NCBI GenBank assembly: GCA_934149105.1 | Contig: CAKPDP010000001.1 | Location: forward strand, 1-64,000 | Source: an uncultured Bacilli bacterium | GTDB taxonomy: Bacteria; Bacillota_I; Bacilli_A; RF39; UBA660 | Direction: 5' to 3' | Length of the DNA: 64,000 nt | Shown here: in pieces, positions 52,861 through 61,865 of the stretch | Position numbering within the stretch: the stretch's first letter is position 1 | Layout: the number at the start of each line of letters is the position of its first letter | Program-made: the position numbers and the translations under genes | The notes under the pieces: generated by a model | What the model saw: only the letters and a program-made list of their open reading frames with translations | Told to the model about the DNA's origin: nothing | Database searches by the model: none

Positions 52861-53400
52861 ATGAATTTAAAAGGTTCTAGAACAGAAAAGAATTTAATGG
52901 CAGCTTTTGCTGGAGAAAGTGAAGCTAGAAATAAGTATACTTATTTTGCTAGTAAGGCTAAAAAAGATGGATATGAGCAAATAGCAGCTATTTTTGAAGA
53001 GACAGCTAATAACGAAAAGGAACATGCTAAAATGTGGTTTAAAGAATTAAATGGAGGAAAAATTCCTAGTACAGAAGAGAATTTATTGGCTGCTAGTGAG
53101 GGCGAAAATTATGAATGGACAGATATGTATGTAGAATTTGCTAAAGTAGCTAGAGAAGAAGGGTTTATGGATCTTGCTAATAAATTTGAAGCAGTAGCGG
53201 CTATTGAGAAACATCATGAAGAAAGATATAGAAAGTTACTTTCTAATGTTGAAGATAAAAAAGTATTTTCTAAAGATGGAGAAGCTATTTGGATTTGCCG
53301 TAATTGTGGCCATGTTGTTGTTGGAAAGGTAGCTCCAGAGGTTTGCCCTGTTTGTGGACATCCACAAAGTTTTTTTGAAGTAAAAGCTAGTAATTATTAA
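52861..53400 (+). CDS. Rubrerythrin
   Basis: A peroxide-reducing di-iron protein of anaerobes (179 residues). Helical domain with iron ligands in AGESEARNKY, ANNEKEHAKMW and AAIEKHHEERY, then a rubredoxin domain CRNCGHVVVG ... CPVCGH. The ATG at 52861 is 8 bases after GAAGGAG. It indicates an anaerobic or microaerobic life. Confidence 0.97.
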   Translation: MNLKGSRTEKNLMAAFAGESEARNKYTYFASKAKKDGYEQIAAIFEETANNEKEHAKMWFKELNGGKIPSTEENLLAASEGENYEWTDMYVEFAKVAREEGFMDLANKFEAVAAIEKHHEERYRKLLSNVEDKKVFSKDGEAIWICRNCGHVVVGKVAPEVCPVCGHPQSFFEVKASNY

Positions 53401-53427
53401 ACATATAATTTTTAATGTTTAATTTTT
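53397..53427 (+). terminator. Terminator of rubrerythrin gene
   Basis: TTAAACAT pairs with ATGTTTAA, followed by five T; the stem includes the stop codon. Confidence 0.75.
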
Positions 53428-53520
53428 CTTTTGTTAAAATGGTGAAATTGTCGAAATTAATCTTTATTTTTGCTAATTTATTTGTTACAATTATTGTTGT
53501 AGAAATAAAGGTGAAGTATA

Positions 53521-54336
53521 ATGGGAAAGATTATTGCAGTCGTTAACCAAAAAGGTGGTGTAGGTAAAACTACAACCAGTATTAATTTATCTGCTTCGTT
53601 GGGAGCTTTAAAAAAGAAAGTTTTGTTAGTTGATTTAGATCCTCAGGGAAATGCTACAACAGGTGTAGGTATTGATAAAGGGGATATAAATAGTAGTGTT
53701 TATGAAGTATTAGTTATGAAAAATAACATTGAAAAATCAATTATTAAGACTAAGAGTAAGAATTTGTATTTATTACCGGCTTATTTAAATTTAGCAGGAG
53801 TAGATATGGAACTTATAGAATTAGAGAAAGCTTTTCATGTAAAAGGTGAAAAATTTAATAGAGTTATGAGATTAAAAGAGGAACTTACTAAGGTTAGGGA
53901 TAATTATGATTATATTATTATTGATTGTCCACCTTCTTTGGGAATATTGACTACTAATGCTTTAGCGGCTGCGGATAGTGTATTAATTCCTGTTCAGTGT
54001 GAATATTTTGCTTTGGAAGGAATTATGCAGCTTATTAATACTATTATGTTAGCTCAAAAAAAAGTAAATCCTAATCTAGATATTGAAGGAGTATTATTAA
54101 CTATGCTTACTACAAATACTAATTTAGGACTAGAGGTAGTAGAGAGTATTAAAGGCTTTTTTAAAGAAAGAGTTTATGATACGATTATTCCAAGATTGAT
54201 TAGATTAGCAGAGGCTCCTTCTCATGGTAAACCTATATTAGAATATGAACCTAGGAGTAGGGGGACTTTGGCTTATTATAATTTAGCTAAGGAGGTTATA
54301 AGTAAGAATGGAACAGAAGAAAAAGGCGTTAGGTAG
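53521..54336 (+). CDS. parA: Chromosome partitioning ATPase ParA (Soj)
   Basis: 271 residues with the deviant Walker A KGGVGKTTTS, LLVDLDPQGNAT and the IIDCPPSLG Walker B region. It works with ParB to segregate or position the origin and, in Bacillus, to regulate DnaA. Here it lies 33 kb from the origin instead of beside rsmG/noc. It overlaps parB by 29 bases. Confidence 0.97.
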   Translation: MGKIIAVVNQKGGVGKTTTSINLSASLGALKKKVLLVDLDPQGNATTGVGIDKGDINSSVYEVLVMKNNIEKSIIKTKSKNLYLLPAYLNLAGVDMELIELEKAFHVKGEKFNRVMRLKEELTKVRDNYDYIIIDCPPSLGILTTNALAAADSVLIPVQCEYFALEGIMQLINTIMLAQKKVNPNLDIEGVLLTMLTTNTNLGLEVVESIKGFFKERVYDTIIPRLIRLAEAPSHGKPILEYEPRSRGTLAYYNLAKEVISKNGTEEKGVR

Positions 54337-55186
54337 AGGGCTAGAGCAATTATTTAGTACAGAAGTTTTAGATTTTGATACTTTTGAAAATAATGTTATG
54401 GAAAGTGCTACAGAGTCAGATATAAAAGAGATACCAGTTGAGGAAATAAGAAGTAATCCCTATCAACCAAGAAAAACTTTTGATCAACAAGCACTTGAGG
54501 AGTTAGCATCGTCTATTAAGGTTCATGGAGTTTTTCAACCAATTATTGTTAAGAAAAGTATTAAAGGTTATGATTTAGTAGCGGGTGAGAGAAGATTAAA
54601 GGCTTCAAAATTGGCTGGTCTTACCACCATACCTGCTATAGTTAGAGATTTCTCTGACGATGAAATGAGAGAAATTGCTTTGTTAGAGAATTTACAGAGA
54701 GAAAATTTAACGGCTATAGAATTGGCTTTGGCGTATAAAGGGATTATAGATAGTTTAAATATTACGCAAGATGAGTTAGCAGTAAAAATTGGTAAGAGTA
54801 GGAGTCATGTTACAAATACGTTAGGTTTACTTAATTTACCTAATGATGTACAGGATATGATTTTAAATAACAAGATTTCTATGGGACATGCTAGAGTTTT
54901 ATCTAAGATGGAAGATAATTCCAAGATAGAGGAATATGCTAATAAGGTTGTTAAGGAAAATATTAGTGTTAGAGATCTAGAAGATATGGCTAGTAATAGA
55001 GATGTTAAGAAGAGAGTTCCTATTGTTAGGAGAGAGAAAAATAATAATTATGGTTATATTGAAGAGGAACTTAGAGAATTGCTAGGTACTAAAGTTAAGA
55101 TTGGTAATCGAAAGATCGAGATAAACTTTAACTCTGATAAGGATTTAGATAGAATATTAGATATATTGAATGTAAAGATAAATTAA
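54308..55186 (+). CDS. parB: Chromosome partitioning protein ParB (Spo0J)
   Basis: 292 residues. N-terminal GRGLEQLF helps stimulate ParA; the CTP site has GERRLKA (93-99); the helix-turn-helix reads GKSRSHVTNTLGLL and ISMGHARVL. The specificity positions are Arg165, Thr171, Asn176 and Gly193, the parS-reading ParB type (R,T,A,G) at three of four. The expected parS sites are at 29.8-30.5 kb. The C-terminal dimer domain ends in DRILDILNVKIN. Confidence 0.97.
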   Translation: MEQKKKALGRGLEQLFSTEVLDFDTFENNVMESATESDIKEIPVEEIRSNPYQPRKTFDQQALEELASSIKVHGVFQPIIVKKSIKGYDLVAGERRLKASKLAGLTTIPAIVRDFSDDEMREIALLENLQRENLTAIELALAYKGIIDSLNITQDELAVKIGKSRSHVTNTLGLLNLPNDVQDMILNNKISMGHARVLSKMEDNSKIEEYANKVVKENISVRDLEDMASNRDVKKRVPIVRREKNNNYGYIEEELRELLGTKVKIGNRKIEINFNSDKDLDRILDILNVKIN

Positions 55187-55210
55187 AGATAACTTAAAGT
55201 TATCTTTTTT
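55186..55210 (+). terminator. Terminator of parAB
   Basis: AAGATAACTT pairs with AAGTTATCTT, followed by a T run. Confidence 0.78.
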
Positions 55211-55296
55211 ACTTTGATGATTAATTTTGAACTAATAATAGTTAAAGATATTTTGGAAAACTTAATTTATGATATTATTTATTTACACACTATTTA

Positions 55297-55328
55297 TTGT
55301 ACAAATTTTATGAATAAAATTTGTACAA
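55297..55328. repeat. 32-bp perfect inverted repeat upstream of cspA
   Basis: A 15-base arm (55297-55311) is exactly repeated in inverse at 55314-55328 with only GA between. Each end carries the self-complementary word TTGTACAA. It sits 39 bases before the cspA promoter, has no T run, and is likely an operator or other protein site. Confidence 0.7.
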
Positions 55329-55367
55329 GCTGTGCGAAATGTGTCGTAATTTATAGTACTTAATCTT

Positions 55368-55396
55368 TTGATATCTAATGATTTAGGTATTATAAT
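55368..55396 (+). promoter_or_regulatory. Promoter of cspA
   Basis: TTGATA at 55368-55373 and TATAAT at 55391-55396, spacing 17. The leader is only about 33 bases, too short for a classical cold-shock thermosensor. Confidence 0.75.
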
Positions 55397-55434
55397 ATTA
55401 TCGTAAGCTATTACTGGAAGAGAGGTGTGGTAAG

Positions 55435-55653
55435 ATGCGTGGACGTGTCAAATGGTTCAATAATGAAAAAGGATATGGCTTTATTGATCATTCTACTGGT
55501 GAAGATATTTTTGTACATTATTCTGCTATTAAACAAGAAGGTTACAAAACTTTATCGGAAGGTCAAATGGTAGATTTTGATTTAATTGAAACTACTAAAG
55601 GTCTTCAAGCTGTTAATGTTGTTGTAACTAATAGTGAGAAAGTTAGTCAATAG
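55435..55653 (+). CDS. Cold shock protein, CspA family
   Basis: 72-residue nucleic-acid chaperone with RNP1 KGYGFI and RNP2 DIFVHY on the usual five-strand barrel (MRGRVKWFNNEKGYGFI). AGAGGTG is the ribosome site. Single gene with its own promoter. Confidence 0.96.
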   Translation: MRGRVKWFNNEKGYGFIDHSTGEDIFVHYSAIKQEGYKTLSEGQMVDFDLIETTKGLQAVNVVVTNSEKVSQ

Positions 55654-55752
55654 TTAAATTAAGTAAAAAGTTATTAACAGTTTTGTTGATAATTTTTTTA
55701 TTGATATATTTTTAAGATTTTGTATAATAATAGATAACAGGAGGGATTTGGT

Positions 55753-56328
55753 ATGAAAAGATTAAGTGATGTTCAAGAAAATATAATTGTGATAATTATT
55801 TATGGGGTTAGTATGTTACTTTATTTGTTGCCGGGAGCGGGATTTTTTGCTTGGAGTGTGGCTTTGATAGGATATTTATTGAAGAAAGATAGTTTTACCA
55901 GGGAATATGTTTTGCAAGCATTTATATTGTATCTATCAGGAGGAATTTTTAATGTTTTAATATATATTTTACAGTTAGCAATAGTTCCAGTTACTTATGT
56001 ACAATATGCTAATGTTACGTTATCTGCTATGAGAACTTTTTTAAGTGGCATTATTAATGTAATTTATATTATGGGGATTACTGTGATATTTAGCATTTCA
56101 ATTATTTCAATTATTAAGGCTTATTATTTTAAACGTTATAATATTTATGGAATAGATAAAGTTAAGGAGAAATTTAGAGTTATTCTTAATAAGATTTTAG
56201 ATGAAGAAAATGAAGATAAAGATAATAATATAGATAATAATATGATTGTAGAAGTGGGAGAACTTTTAGAAAATGGTGATTATAAGAGTAGAAAAAGTGT
56301 AAAAAAATTAGTTGACAGTAGTAAATAA
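55753..56328 (+). CDS. Multi-pass membrane protein of unknown function
   Basis: 191 residues with four hydrophobic helices (about 10-45, 58-82, 95-120) and a charged C-terminal tail rich in Asp, Glu and Asn (about 145-191). The layout recalls DUF4870-type membrane proteins, but this is not certain. The start follows AGGAGGG. Its 3' end carries the promoter of the next operon. Confidence 0.6.
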   Translation: MKRLSDVQENIIVIIIYGVSMLLYLLPGAGFFAWSVALIGYLLKKDSFTREYVLQAFILYLSGGIFNVLIYILQLAIVPVTYVQYANVTLSAMRTFLSGIINVIYIMGITVIFSISIISIIKAYYFKRYNIYGIDKVKEKFRVILNKILDEENEDKDNNIDNNMIVEVGELLENGDYKSRKSVKKLVDSSK

Positions 56329-56339
56329 TTTGTGCTAAT
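56312..56339 (+). promoter_or_regulatory. Promoter of aspS-gatCAB T-box transcript
   Basis: TTGACA at 56312-56317, inside the end of the previous gene, pairs with GCTAAT (56334-56339), which has an extended -10 TG at 56331-56332. Confidence 0.55.
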
Positions 56340-56344
56340 ATATT

Positions 56345-56605
56345 TTTATATAAAAATTTATATAAAAAAACGGTGAAGAGGAGCAGTAATATTAATGATT
56401 ATTAAAGAGAGTTCCAGTTGGTGAGATGGAATAATAATATTAATATGAAGGAACACCTTGGAGTTTACTTTCTGAAATTTTAGTAGGTTAGTACGCGATC
56501 ATGATGCGTTATTCAAATGAGTGATCACTATATGTGATAAGCTGGGTGGTACCACGGATTTAGGCAACTATTCGTCCCTGTATTGGGATGAATAGTTGCT
56601 TTTTT
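56345..56605 (+). promoter_or_regulatory. T-box riboswitch, probable asparagine specifier
   Basis: A full T-box leader. Stem I has AGAGAG and the loop TTGGTGAGA; the antiterminator bulge is GGGTGGTACCACGG (56544-56557); the terminator is a long stem (56564-56578 with 56585-56599) followed by six T. In the specifier loop GAAGGAACACCTTGG, alignment to the tyrS pattern GAATG-codon-C places AAC (56452-56454), an Asn codon, as specifier. That fits an operon whose end product includes Asn-tRNA. The codon assignment is an inference. Confidence 0.85.
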
Positions 56606-56623
56606 ATGTGGAGGATGAGAAAG

Positions 56624-58393
56624 ATGAAAGTAAATAAATATAGAACTAATACTTGTGGAGAATTAACACTTAAAGATTTAGGTAAAGAAGTTACTTTATC
56701 AGGCTTTGTTTCAACGATTAGGGATCATGGTGGAGTTATGTTTGTAGATTTGAGAGACTGGTATGGAGTTACTCAGGTTGTAGTTCATGATGAAAATATG
56801 CTTAAGGGTGTTAGTAAAGAGACAGTTATTAGAATTTCGGGTAAAGTTGTTAAGAGAGATGAAGATACTATTAATAATAAGATAATAACAGGGTTAGTAG
56901 AGGTATTATGTGATAAGTTGGATATTCTATCTAATAAGGCTAAAGCATTACCTTTTGAGATTGATGGATTACATGAAGTTAATGAAGAAGTTAGACTTAA
57001 ATATCGTTATTTAGACATGAGAGGTCATAAAATAGCTGATAATTTAAGATTACGTAGTGATGTTCTTAATTATTTGCGTAATAAGATGCATGATATGAAT
57101 TTTACGGAAGTTCAAACGCCTATTCTTACGGTAAGTTCTCCAGAAGGAGCTAGAGATTTTGTGGTGCCTTCTAGAAAATTTAAGGGTAAATTTTATGCTT
57201 TGCCACAGGCACCACAAATATATAAAGAGTTACTTATGGTAGGTGGTATGGATAAATATTTTCAGATAGCACCTTGTTTTAGAGATGAAGATACAAGAAA
57301 AGATAGGACTTTAGAATTTTATCAGTTGGATTTAGAAATGAGTTATGTTACAGAAGATGATGTTTTAGAAGTTGGAGAAGATATATTTTATGATGTGTTT
57401 ACGAAGTTTAGTGATAAAGTAGTTTCTCCTAAGCCTTTTAGAAGAATTAGTTATAAAGAGGCTATGGAATGTTATGGAACTGATAAACCGGATCTAAGAA
57501 ATCCGTTAATTATACAAGATGCTAGTGAGGTATTAGCAAAAACTAGTTTTGGACCGTTTAAGAATAGTACTATTAAGGTAATTGTTGTCCATGATATTGG
57601 AACTAAATCTAATAATTGGTTTAATGAGATTGTGGAATATGCTAGTAGTATTGGAATGCCTGGAATAGGATATATTACTCTTATGGAAGATGGTACTTTT
57701 AAAGGACCTATAGATAAGTTTTTAAGTGATGTTGAGAGACAAGAATTAATTAGTAAATTTAATATGAAAACTAATAGTGTTATGTTCTTTATTGCTAATA
57801 GGAAACTTAATGTTGCTAGAAAGTTTGCAGGTTTGATAAGAGATGAATTGGGTAGAAAGTTAGAATTAATAGATAACAATAAATTAGAACTTTGTATTGT
57901 AAAGGATTTTCCTATGTTTGAATATGATGATAAGACCAAAAAATATGAATTTTGTCATAATCCTTTTTCTAAACCGCATGAAGAATTTGAGGGATATACA
58001 GATAAGGATTTAGATGATGTTTTAGCATATCAATATGATTTTGTATGTAATGGTAATGAAATGGCTTCAGGAGCAATTAGAAATACTGATTTAGATAGTC
58101 TGGTAAAGGGATTTGAAATGGTTGGATATACTAGAGAAGAAGTGGAGAAAAAGTTTAATAGCTTGTTTACGGCATTTAAGTATGGAGTACCACCTCATGG
58201 GGGAATGGCTCCAGGTATAGATAGAATACTTATGTTGATTAAAGATGAACCTAATTTAAGGGAAGTTCAAGCCTTCCCAGCTTCTTCTTCTGGATATGAT
58301 GCCATGATGGGGTCGCCTAGTGTACTTAGTAATTCGCAATTAGAAGAATTAGGTATTGTTATTAAGGAGGATAGTGATTATGAAGTTTACTAA
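56624..58393 (+). CDS. aspS: Aspartyl-tRNA synthetase
   Basis: 589 residues of the bacterial type: OB-fold anticodon domain (VTLSGFVSTIRDHGGVMFVDLR), class II motif 2 CFRDEDTRKDRTLEF, the GAD insertion and motif 3 GMAPGIDRILML. The ATG at 56624 is 9 bases after GGAGG; ATGs at 56606 and 56615 are less well placed. Joined to gatCAB, it is probably non-discriminating, charging tRNA-Asn with Asp as substrate for GatCAB. Confidence 0.97.
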   Translation: MKVNKYRTNTCGELTLKDLGKEVTLSGFVSTIRDHGGVMFVDLRDWYGVTQVVVHDENMLKGVSKETVIRISGKVVKRDEDTINNKIITGLVEVLCDKLDILSNKAKALPFEIDGLHEVNEEVRLKYRYLDMRGHKIADNLRLRSDVLNYLRNKMHDMNFTEVQTPILTVSSPEGARDFVVPSRKFKGKFYALPQAPQIYKELLMVGGMDKYFQIAPCFRDEDTRKDRTLEFYQLDLEMSYVTEDDVLEVGEDIFYDVFTKFSDKVVSPKPFRRISYKEAMECYGTDKPDLRNPLIIQDASEVLAKTSFGPFKNSTIKVIVVHDIGTKSNNWFNEIVEYASSIGMPGIGYITLMEDGTFKGPIDKFLSDVERQELISKFNMKTNSVMFFIANRKLNVARKFAGLIRDELGRKLELIDNNKLELCIVKDFPMFEYDDKTKKYEFCHNPFSKPHEEFEGYTDKDLDDVLAYQYDFVCNGNEMASGAIRNTDLDSLVKGFEMVGYTREEVEKKFNSLFTAFKYGVPPHGGMAPGIDRILMLIKDEPNLREVQAFPASSSGYDAMMGSPSVLSNSQLEELGIVIKEDSDYEVY

Positions 58394-58676
58394 AGAGATG
58401 GTAGATGATTATGCTGAGAAATTATTAATAGGACTTACAGAAGAAGAAAATAAGATGGTTTTAGAAGAGTTTGAGGTAATTGATCAGAATATTAATATTA
58501 TTAATGAGATAAAAGATATTGATAAAGTTGAACCTATGACACATTGTTTAGATGATTTTGTATATGAACTTAGAGATGATGTAGTGGAAGAATCTTGTAA
58601 GATTGAGGATATACTTAGTAATTGTGATGAACATACGGATAGGGAAGTTGAAGTTCCAAAGGTGGTTGGTGAATGA
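58380..58676 (+). CDS. gatC: Asp/Glu-tRNA amidotransferase subunit C
   Basis: 98 residues with the GatC pattern (LLIGLTEEENKMVLEEFEVI, DKVEPMTHCLD). It stabilises GatA on GatB. AAGGAGGAT lies inside the end of aspS, and the gene overlaps aspS by 14 bases and gatA by 4. Confidence 0.92.
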   Translation: MKFTKEMVDDYAEKLLIGLTEEENKMVLEEFEVIDQNINIINEIKDIDKVEPMTHCLDDFVYELRDDVVEESCKIEDILSNCDEHTDREVEVPKVVGE

Positions 58677-60139
58677 TGAAATATATGAATAAAAGTATAA
58701 GAGAATTACATGAATTATTAGTAAAGGGTGAAGTAACTCCAGATATGTTAACTAAGGAAGCATTAGATCAATCTTATGAAGTTCAGAAGAAGTGTAATGC
58801 TTTTGTAACAATAATCGATAAACCAGAGATAACTAAAGTTACAGATAGCTTGTTATCAGGAATTCCTTGTGGATTAAAAGATAATTATTCAACAAAGGGA
58901 ATTTTATCAACTGGTTCTAGTAATACTTTAAAGGATTATGTACCGTTCTTTGATGCTACCGCTGTAGAAAATTTAAAGAAGGCAGGAGCAATATTTGTAA
59001 ATAAGACGGCGATGGATGAATTTGGAATGGGGGGTACTGGTACTACTTGTCATACGGGAGTTGTTACTAATCCTTGGGATCATAGTAGAATGTGTGCTGG
59101 TTCATCTTCTGGTAGTGCGGCAGCGGTTAGTAGTGGAGTATATCCATATGCAACTGGATCAGATACGGGAGATTCTATTAGGAAGCCCGCTGCTTATTGT
59201 GGAATAGTTGGTTATAAGCCTACTTATGGAATGATATCAAGATATGGATTGTTTCCTTTTGCTTCATCTTTAGATCACTTAGGAGTTCTTACTAGGAGAG
59301 TAGAAGATGCTGCGATTGTAGTGGACGCTATGAAGGGGATTGATAAGAAGGATATGACTAGTTGGGATTCTAAGGATATTCATTTATATGATTCTTTGAA
59401 TGGTAAAGTTAAGGGTAAAAAGCTATGCTATATTAAAGAAATAGTAGATATTAATAATTATGAAAATCCTAGTAGAGAACTAAAGGAACATTTAGAGAAT
59501 TTCCAGAAGACTTTGAATAAGGCTAGAGAATTGGGAATAGAAATAGTAGAGGAGAGTGTAGATAAGACACTACTTAATGCTATTCCATCAGTTTATGTTG
59601 TTATATCTTGTGCGGAAGCTACTAGTAATATGTCTAATTTGACGGGAATTATTTTTGGACCAAGAGGTAAGGGTGATAATTATATTGAAATGATGAAGGA
59701 TTATCGGACTAGAGGATTTTCACCACTTATTAAAAGAAGATTTGTTATAGGTTCTTATGTTTTACAATCGGAGAATAAAGAAAGATATTTTAGAAATGCT
59801 CAGAGAGTTAGAAGACTTATTGTGGATAAATGGAAAAGTCTTTATGAGAAGTATGATGCAGTTATATTGCCTGTCGGTAGTGGACCGGCTAAGCATTTAG
59901 ATGGCTCTTTGGATATGTTATCTAAGGATACTGCTGTTTTAGAGGAACACTTACAAATAGGTAATTTTGGAGGATTTCCTTCAATTACTATTCCTAATGG
60001 ATTTATTGATAAGATGCCAGTAGGGGTTAATATTACAGGTAATTGTTATGATGATGAGAATGTTCTTAATATTGCTTATGCTTTAGAAGAAATTATGGAT
60101 TATAAAGGACAGGTAGCGGGAGGTGATAATAATGAATAA
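58673..60139 (+). CDS. gatA: Asp/Glu-tRNA amidotransferase subunit A
   Basis: The amidase that supplies ammonia from Gln or Asn. 488 residues with the Ser-cisSer-Lys triad: Lys in GIPCGLKDNYS, serines in CAGSSSGSAAAV and GSDTGDSIRKPAAYCG. DTGDS replaces the usual DTGGS but keeps the nucleophile. It overlaps gatC and gatB. Confidence 0.96.
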   Translation: MMKYMNKSIRELHELLVKGEVTPDMLTKEALDQSYEVQKKCNAFVTIIDKPEITKVTDSLLSGIPCGLKDNYSTKGILSTGSSNTLKDYVPFFDATAVENLKKAGAIFVNKTAMDEFGMGGTGTTCHTGVVTNPWDHSRMCAGSSSGSAAAVSSGVYPYATGSDTGDSIRKPAAYCGIVGYKPTYGMISRYGLFPFASSLDHLGVLTRRVEDAAIVVDAMKGIDKKDMTSWDSKDIHLYDSLNGKVKGKKLCYIKEIVDINNYENPSRELKEHLENFQKTLNKARELGIEIVEESVDKTLLNAIPSVYVVISCAEATSNMSNLTGIIFGPRGKGDNYIEMMKDYRTRGFSPLIKRRFVIGSYVLQSENKERYFRNAQRVRRLIVDKWKSLYEKYDAVILPVGSGPAKHLDGSLDMLSKDTAVLEEHLQIGNFGGFPSITIPNGFIDKMPVGVNITGNCYDDENVLNIAYALEEIMDYKGQVAGGDNNE

Positions 60140-61610
60140 GTATAAGGCTATGATAGGGTTAGAGATGCATTGTGAAATTAGTGAGACGAAGACGAAAGTT
60201 TTTTCTGGGGCTTCTAATAGTTATTCAGATATACCTAATTGTAATATTAGTGCTATAGATATGGCTTTTCCAGGGATACTTCCAGTAGTTAATAAAGAGG
60301 CTGTAAGAATGGCTCTTATGGCTAGTATGGTTCTTAAATGTAGTCAACCAGAATATATGTATTTTGAGAGAAAGAATTATTATTATCCTGATTTACCTAA
60401 GGGATATCAATTGACACAAGAGACTAAGCCTATTCCAGTAGGAATTTATGGTAGGGTTACGTTTGACTGTAAAGGGGTAGAAAAGACAGTTAGAGTTAAT
60501 AATTTGCATTTAGAGGAAGATGCTGCATCGTTAGATCATTTATATGATACTTCGACTATTGATTATAATAGGGCAGGAGTTCCTTTATTGGAATTAGTTA
60601 CGGAACCAGATTTACATAATGCGGATGAAGCTGTTTCTTTTTTGGAACATATGAGAAGTGTTTATCAGTATTTAAAGATCTCGGAAGCTGATAGTAAGAA
60701 GGGACAGGTTAGATGTGATGTAAATGTTTCAATTATGGATTGTGATAAAGATTATGATGATCCTAATAATTGGGGAACTAAGGTGGAGATTAAGAATGTT
60801 AATTCGTTTGGAGGTGTCAGAGACGCAATTAATTATGAGATTAAGAGACAGATCAAATTAAAAGAAGATGGCAAGTATGAGGAAATGGAGCAACAAACTA
60901 GGAGATGGGATGAAGAATCTGGGACAACTATATATATGCGCTCTAAGGTTAATGCTATTGATTATAAGTATTTTGTTGAGCCTAATATTCCTAAATTTAA
61001 GATAAGTAAAGAGTGGTTAGAAGAAATAAGGGAAAGTATTCCAGAATTGGGATATGAAAGAAGAAAGAAATACGTTGATGAATATGGTCTTAGTCTATAC
61101 GATGCTTCGATTTTAGTTAAAGATAGAGACATTAGTGATTATTTTGAAGAATGTGTAAAGATAGGGTGTGATATTAAGCAAGCAGCTAATTGGGTAAATG
61201 GTTTAATTCTTAGCTATTTAAATGAATTTAATTGTTCTATTAAGGAAATATATTTAATGCCAGTGATGTTAAAAGAATTAATAGAATTAATAGATAGTAA
61301 GAAGATATCTTCTAAGCAGGGTAAAGAGGTGTTTTATAAATGCTTAGAAGAACATAAAGAACCTAAAGTGATAGTATCAGAATTGGGAATGATGCAGATT
61401 AGTGATGAAGGGACTATTAATGAAGTTATAGACGAAGTAATAAAAGAAAATTATGAACAAGCTAAGACTTTTAATCCGGAGAATCCTAAAATATTAGATT
61501 ATTTTGTAGGCCAAGTTATGAAAAAAACGAGGGGAAAAGCTAATCCTTCTATGACAAGGGAAAGGTTAAGAGAAAAGCTAGAAAACTTAGTTAAAAATAT
61601 TGACAGCTAA
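60132..61610 (+). CDS. gatB: Asp/Glu-tRNA amidotransferase subunit B
   Basis: The tRNA-binding kinase-like subunit that activates the misacylated residue (492 residues). GLEMHCEISETKTKVFSGAS, YYPDLPKGYQLTQ, LHLEEDAASL and DYNRAGVPLLELVTEPD are family blocks; the C-terminal YqeY-like tail is complete. The ATG at 60132 follows GGGAGGTG. It overlaps gatA by 8 bases. Confidence 0.97.
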   Translation: MNKYKAMIGLEMHCEISETKTKVFSGASNSYSDIPNCNISAIDMAFPGILPVVNKEAVRMALMASMVLKCSQPEYMYFERKNYYYPDLPKGYQLTQETKPIPVGIYGRVTFDCKGVEKTVRVNNLHLEEDAASLDHLYDTSTIDYNRAGVPLLELVTEPDLHNADEAVSFLEHMRSVYQYLKISEADSKKGQVRCDVNVSIMDCDKDYDDPNNWGTKVEIKNVNSFGGVRDAINYEIKRQIKLKEDGKYEEMEQQTRRWDEESGTTIYMRSKVNAIDYKYFVEPNIPKFKISKEWLEEIRESIPELGYERRKKYVDEYGLSLYDASILVKDRDISDYFEECVKIGCDIKQAANWVNGLILSYLNEFNCSIKEIYLMPVMLKELIELIDSKKISSKQGKEVFYKCLEEHKEPKVIVSELGMMQISDEGTINEVIDEVIKENYEQAKTFNPENPKILDYFVGQVMKKTRGKANPSMTRERLREKLENLVKNIDS

Positions 61611-61628
61611 TAGTAAAAGTGCTATATT
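61600..61628 (+). promoter_or_regulatory. Promoter of secE-nusG
   Basis: TTGACA at 61600-61605, within the last codons of gatB, and TATATT at 61623-61628, spacing 17. Confidence 0.7.
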
Positions 61629-61675
61629 GTAGTTGCACGGAAGTGTTTTTATTTTAATTAAGTGGAGGTTTATTT

Positions 61676-61864
61676 ATGAAAAAGATATTTGGTGGTATTT
61701 CTAAATATTTTAGGGGAGTAAAGAAAGAAATCAGTAGAATTAGATGGACTCCTAAAAATGATTTAGTAAAGTATTCAATTGCAACTTTAATTGTTATGTT
61801 ATGTTTTGGATTGTTTTTCTATGGAGTAGATATTTTAGTATCAGTATTAAGGAGTTTGATATAG
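61676..61864 (+). CDS. secE: Preprotein translocase subunit SecE
   Basis: 62 residues: conserved VKKEISRIRWTPKND then one membrane helix. Part of the SecYEG channel. secE-nusG-rplK order is near universal; the L33 gene that precedes secE in Bacillus is absent. Confidence 0.95.
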   Translation: MKKIFGGISKYFRGVKKEISRIRWTPKNDLVKYSIATLIVMLCFGLFFYGVDILVSVLRSLI

Positions 61865-61865
61865 T

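Noticed and set aside
55281..55303. NrdR box overlapping the palindrome upstream of cspA
   Set aside because: Only one partial match, with no ribonucleotide reductase gene nearby; NrdR boxes come in pairs.
57472..57939. Minus-strand open frame inside aspS
   Set aside because: It is a shadow of conserved AspRS sequence without a ribosome site.
59158..59200. GatA DTGDS as a catalytic defect
   Set aside because: The nucleophilic Ser and the cis-Ser/Lys partners remain; Gly-to-Asp here is seen in other Firmicutes-type GatA as far as recalled.
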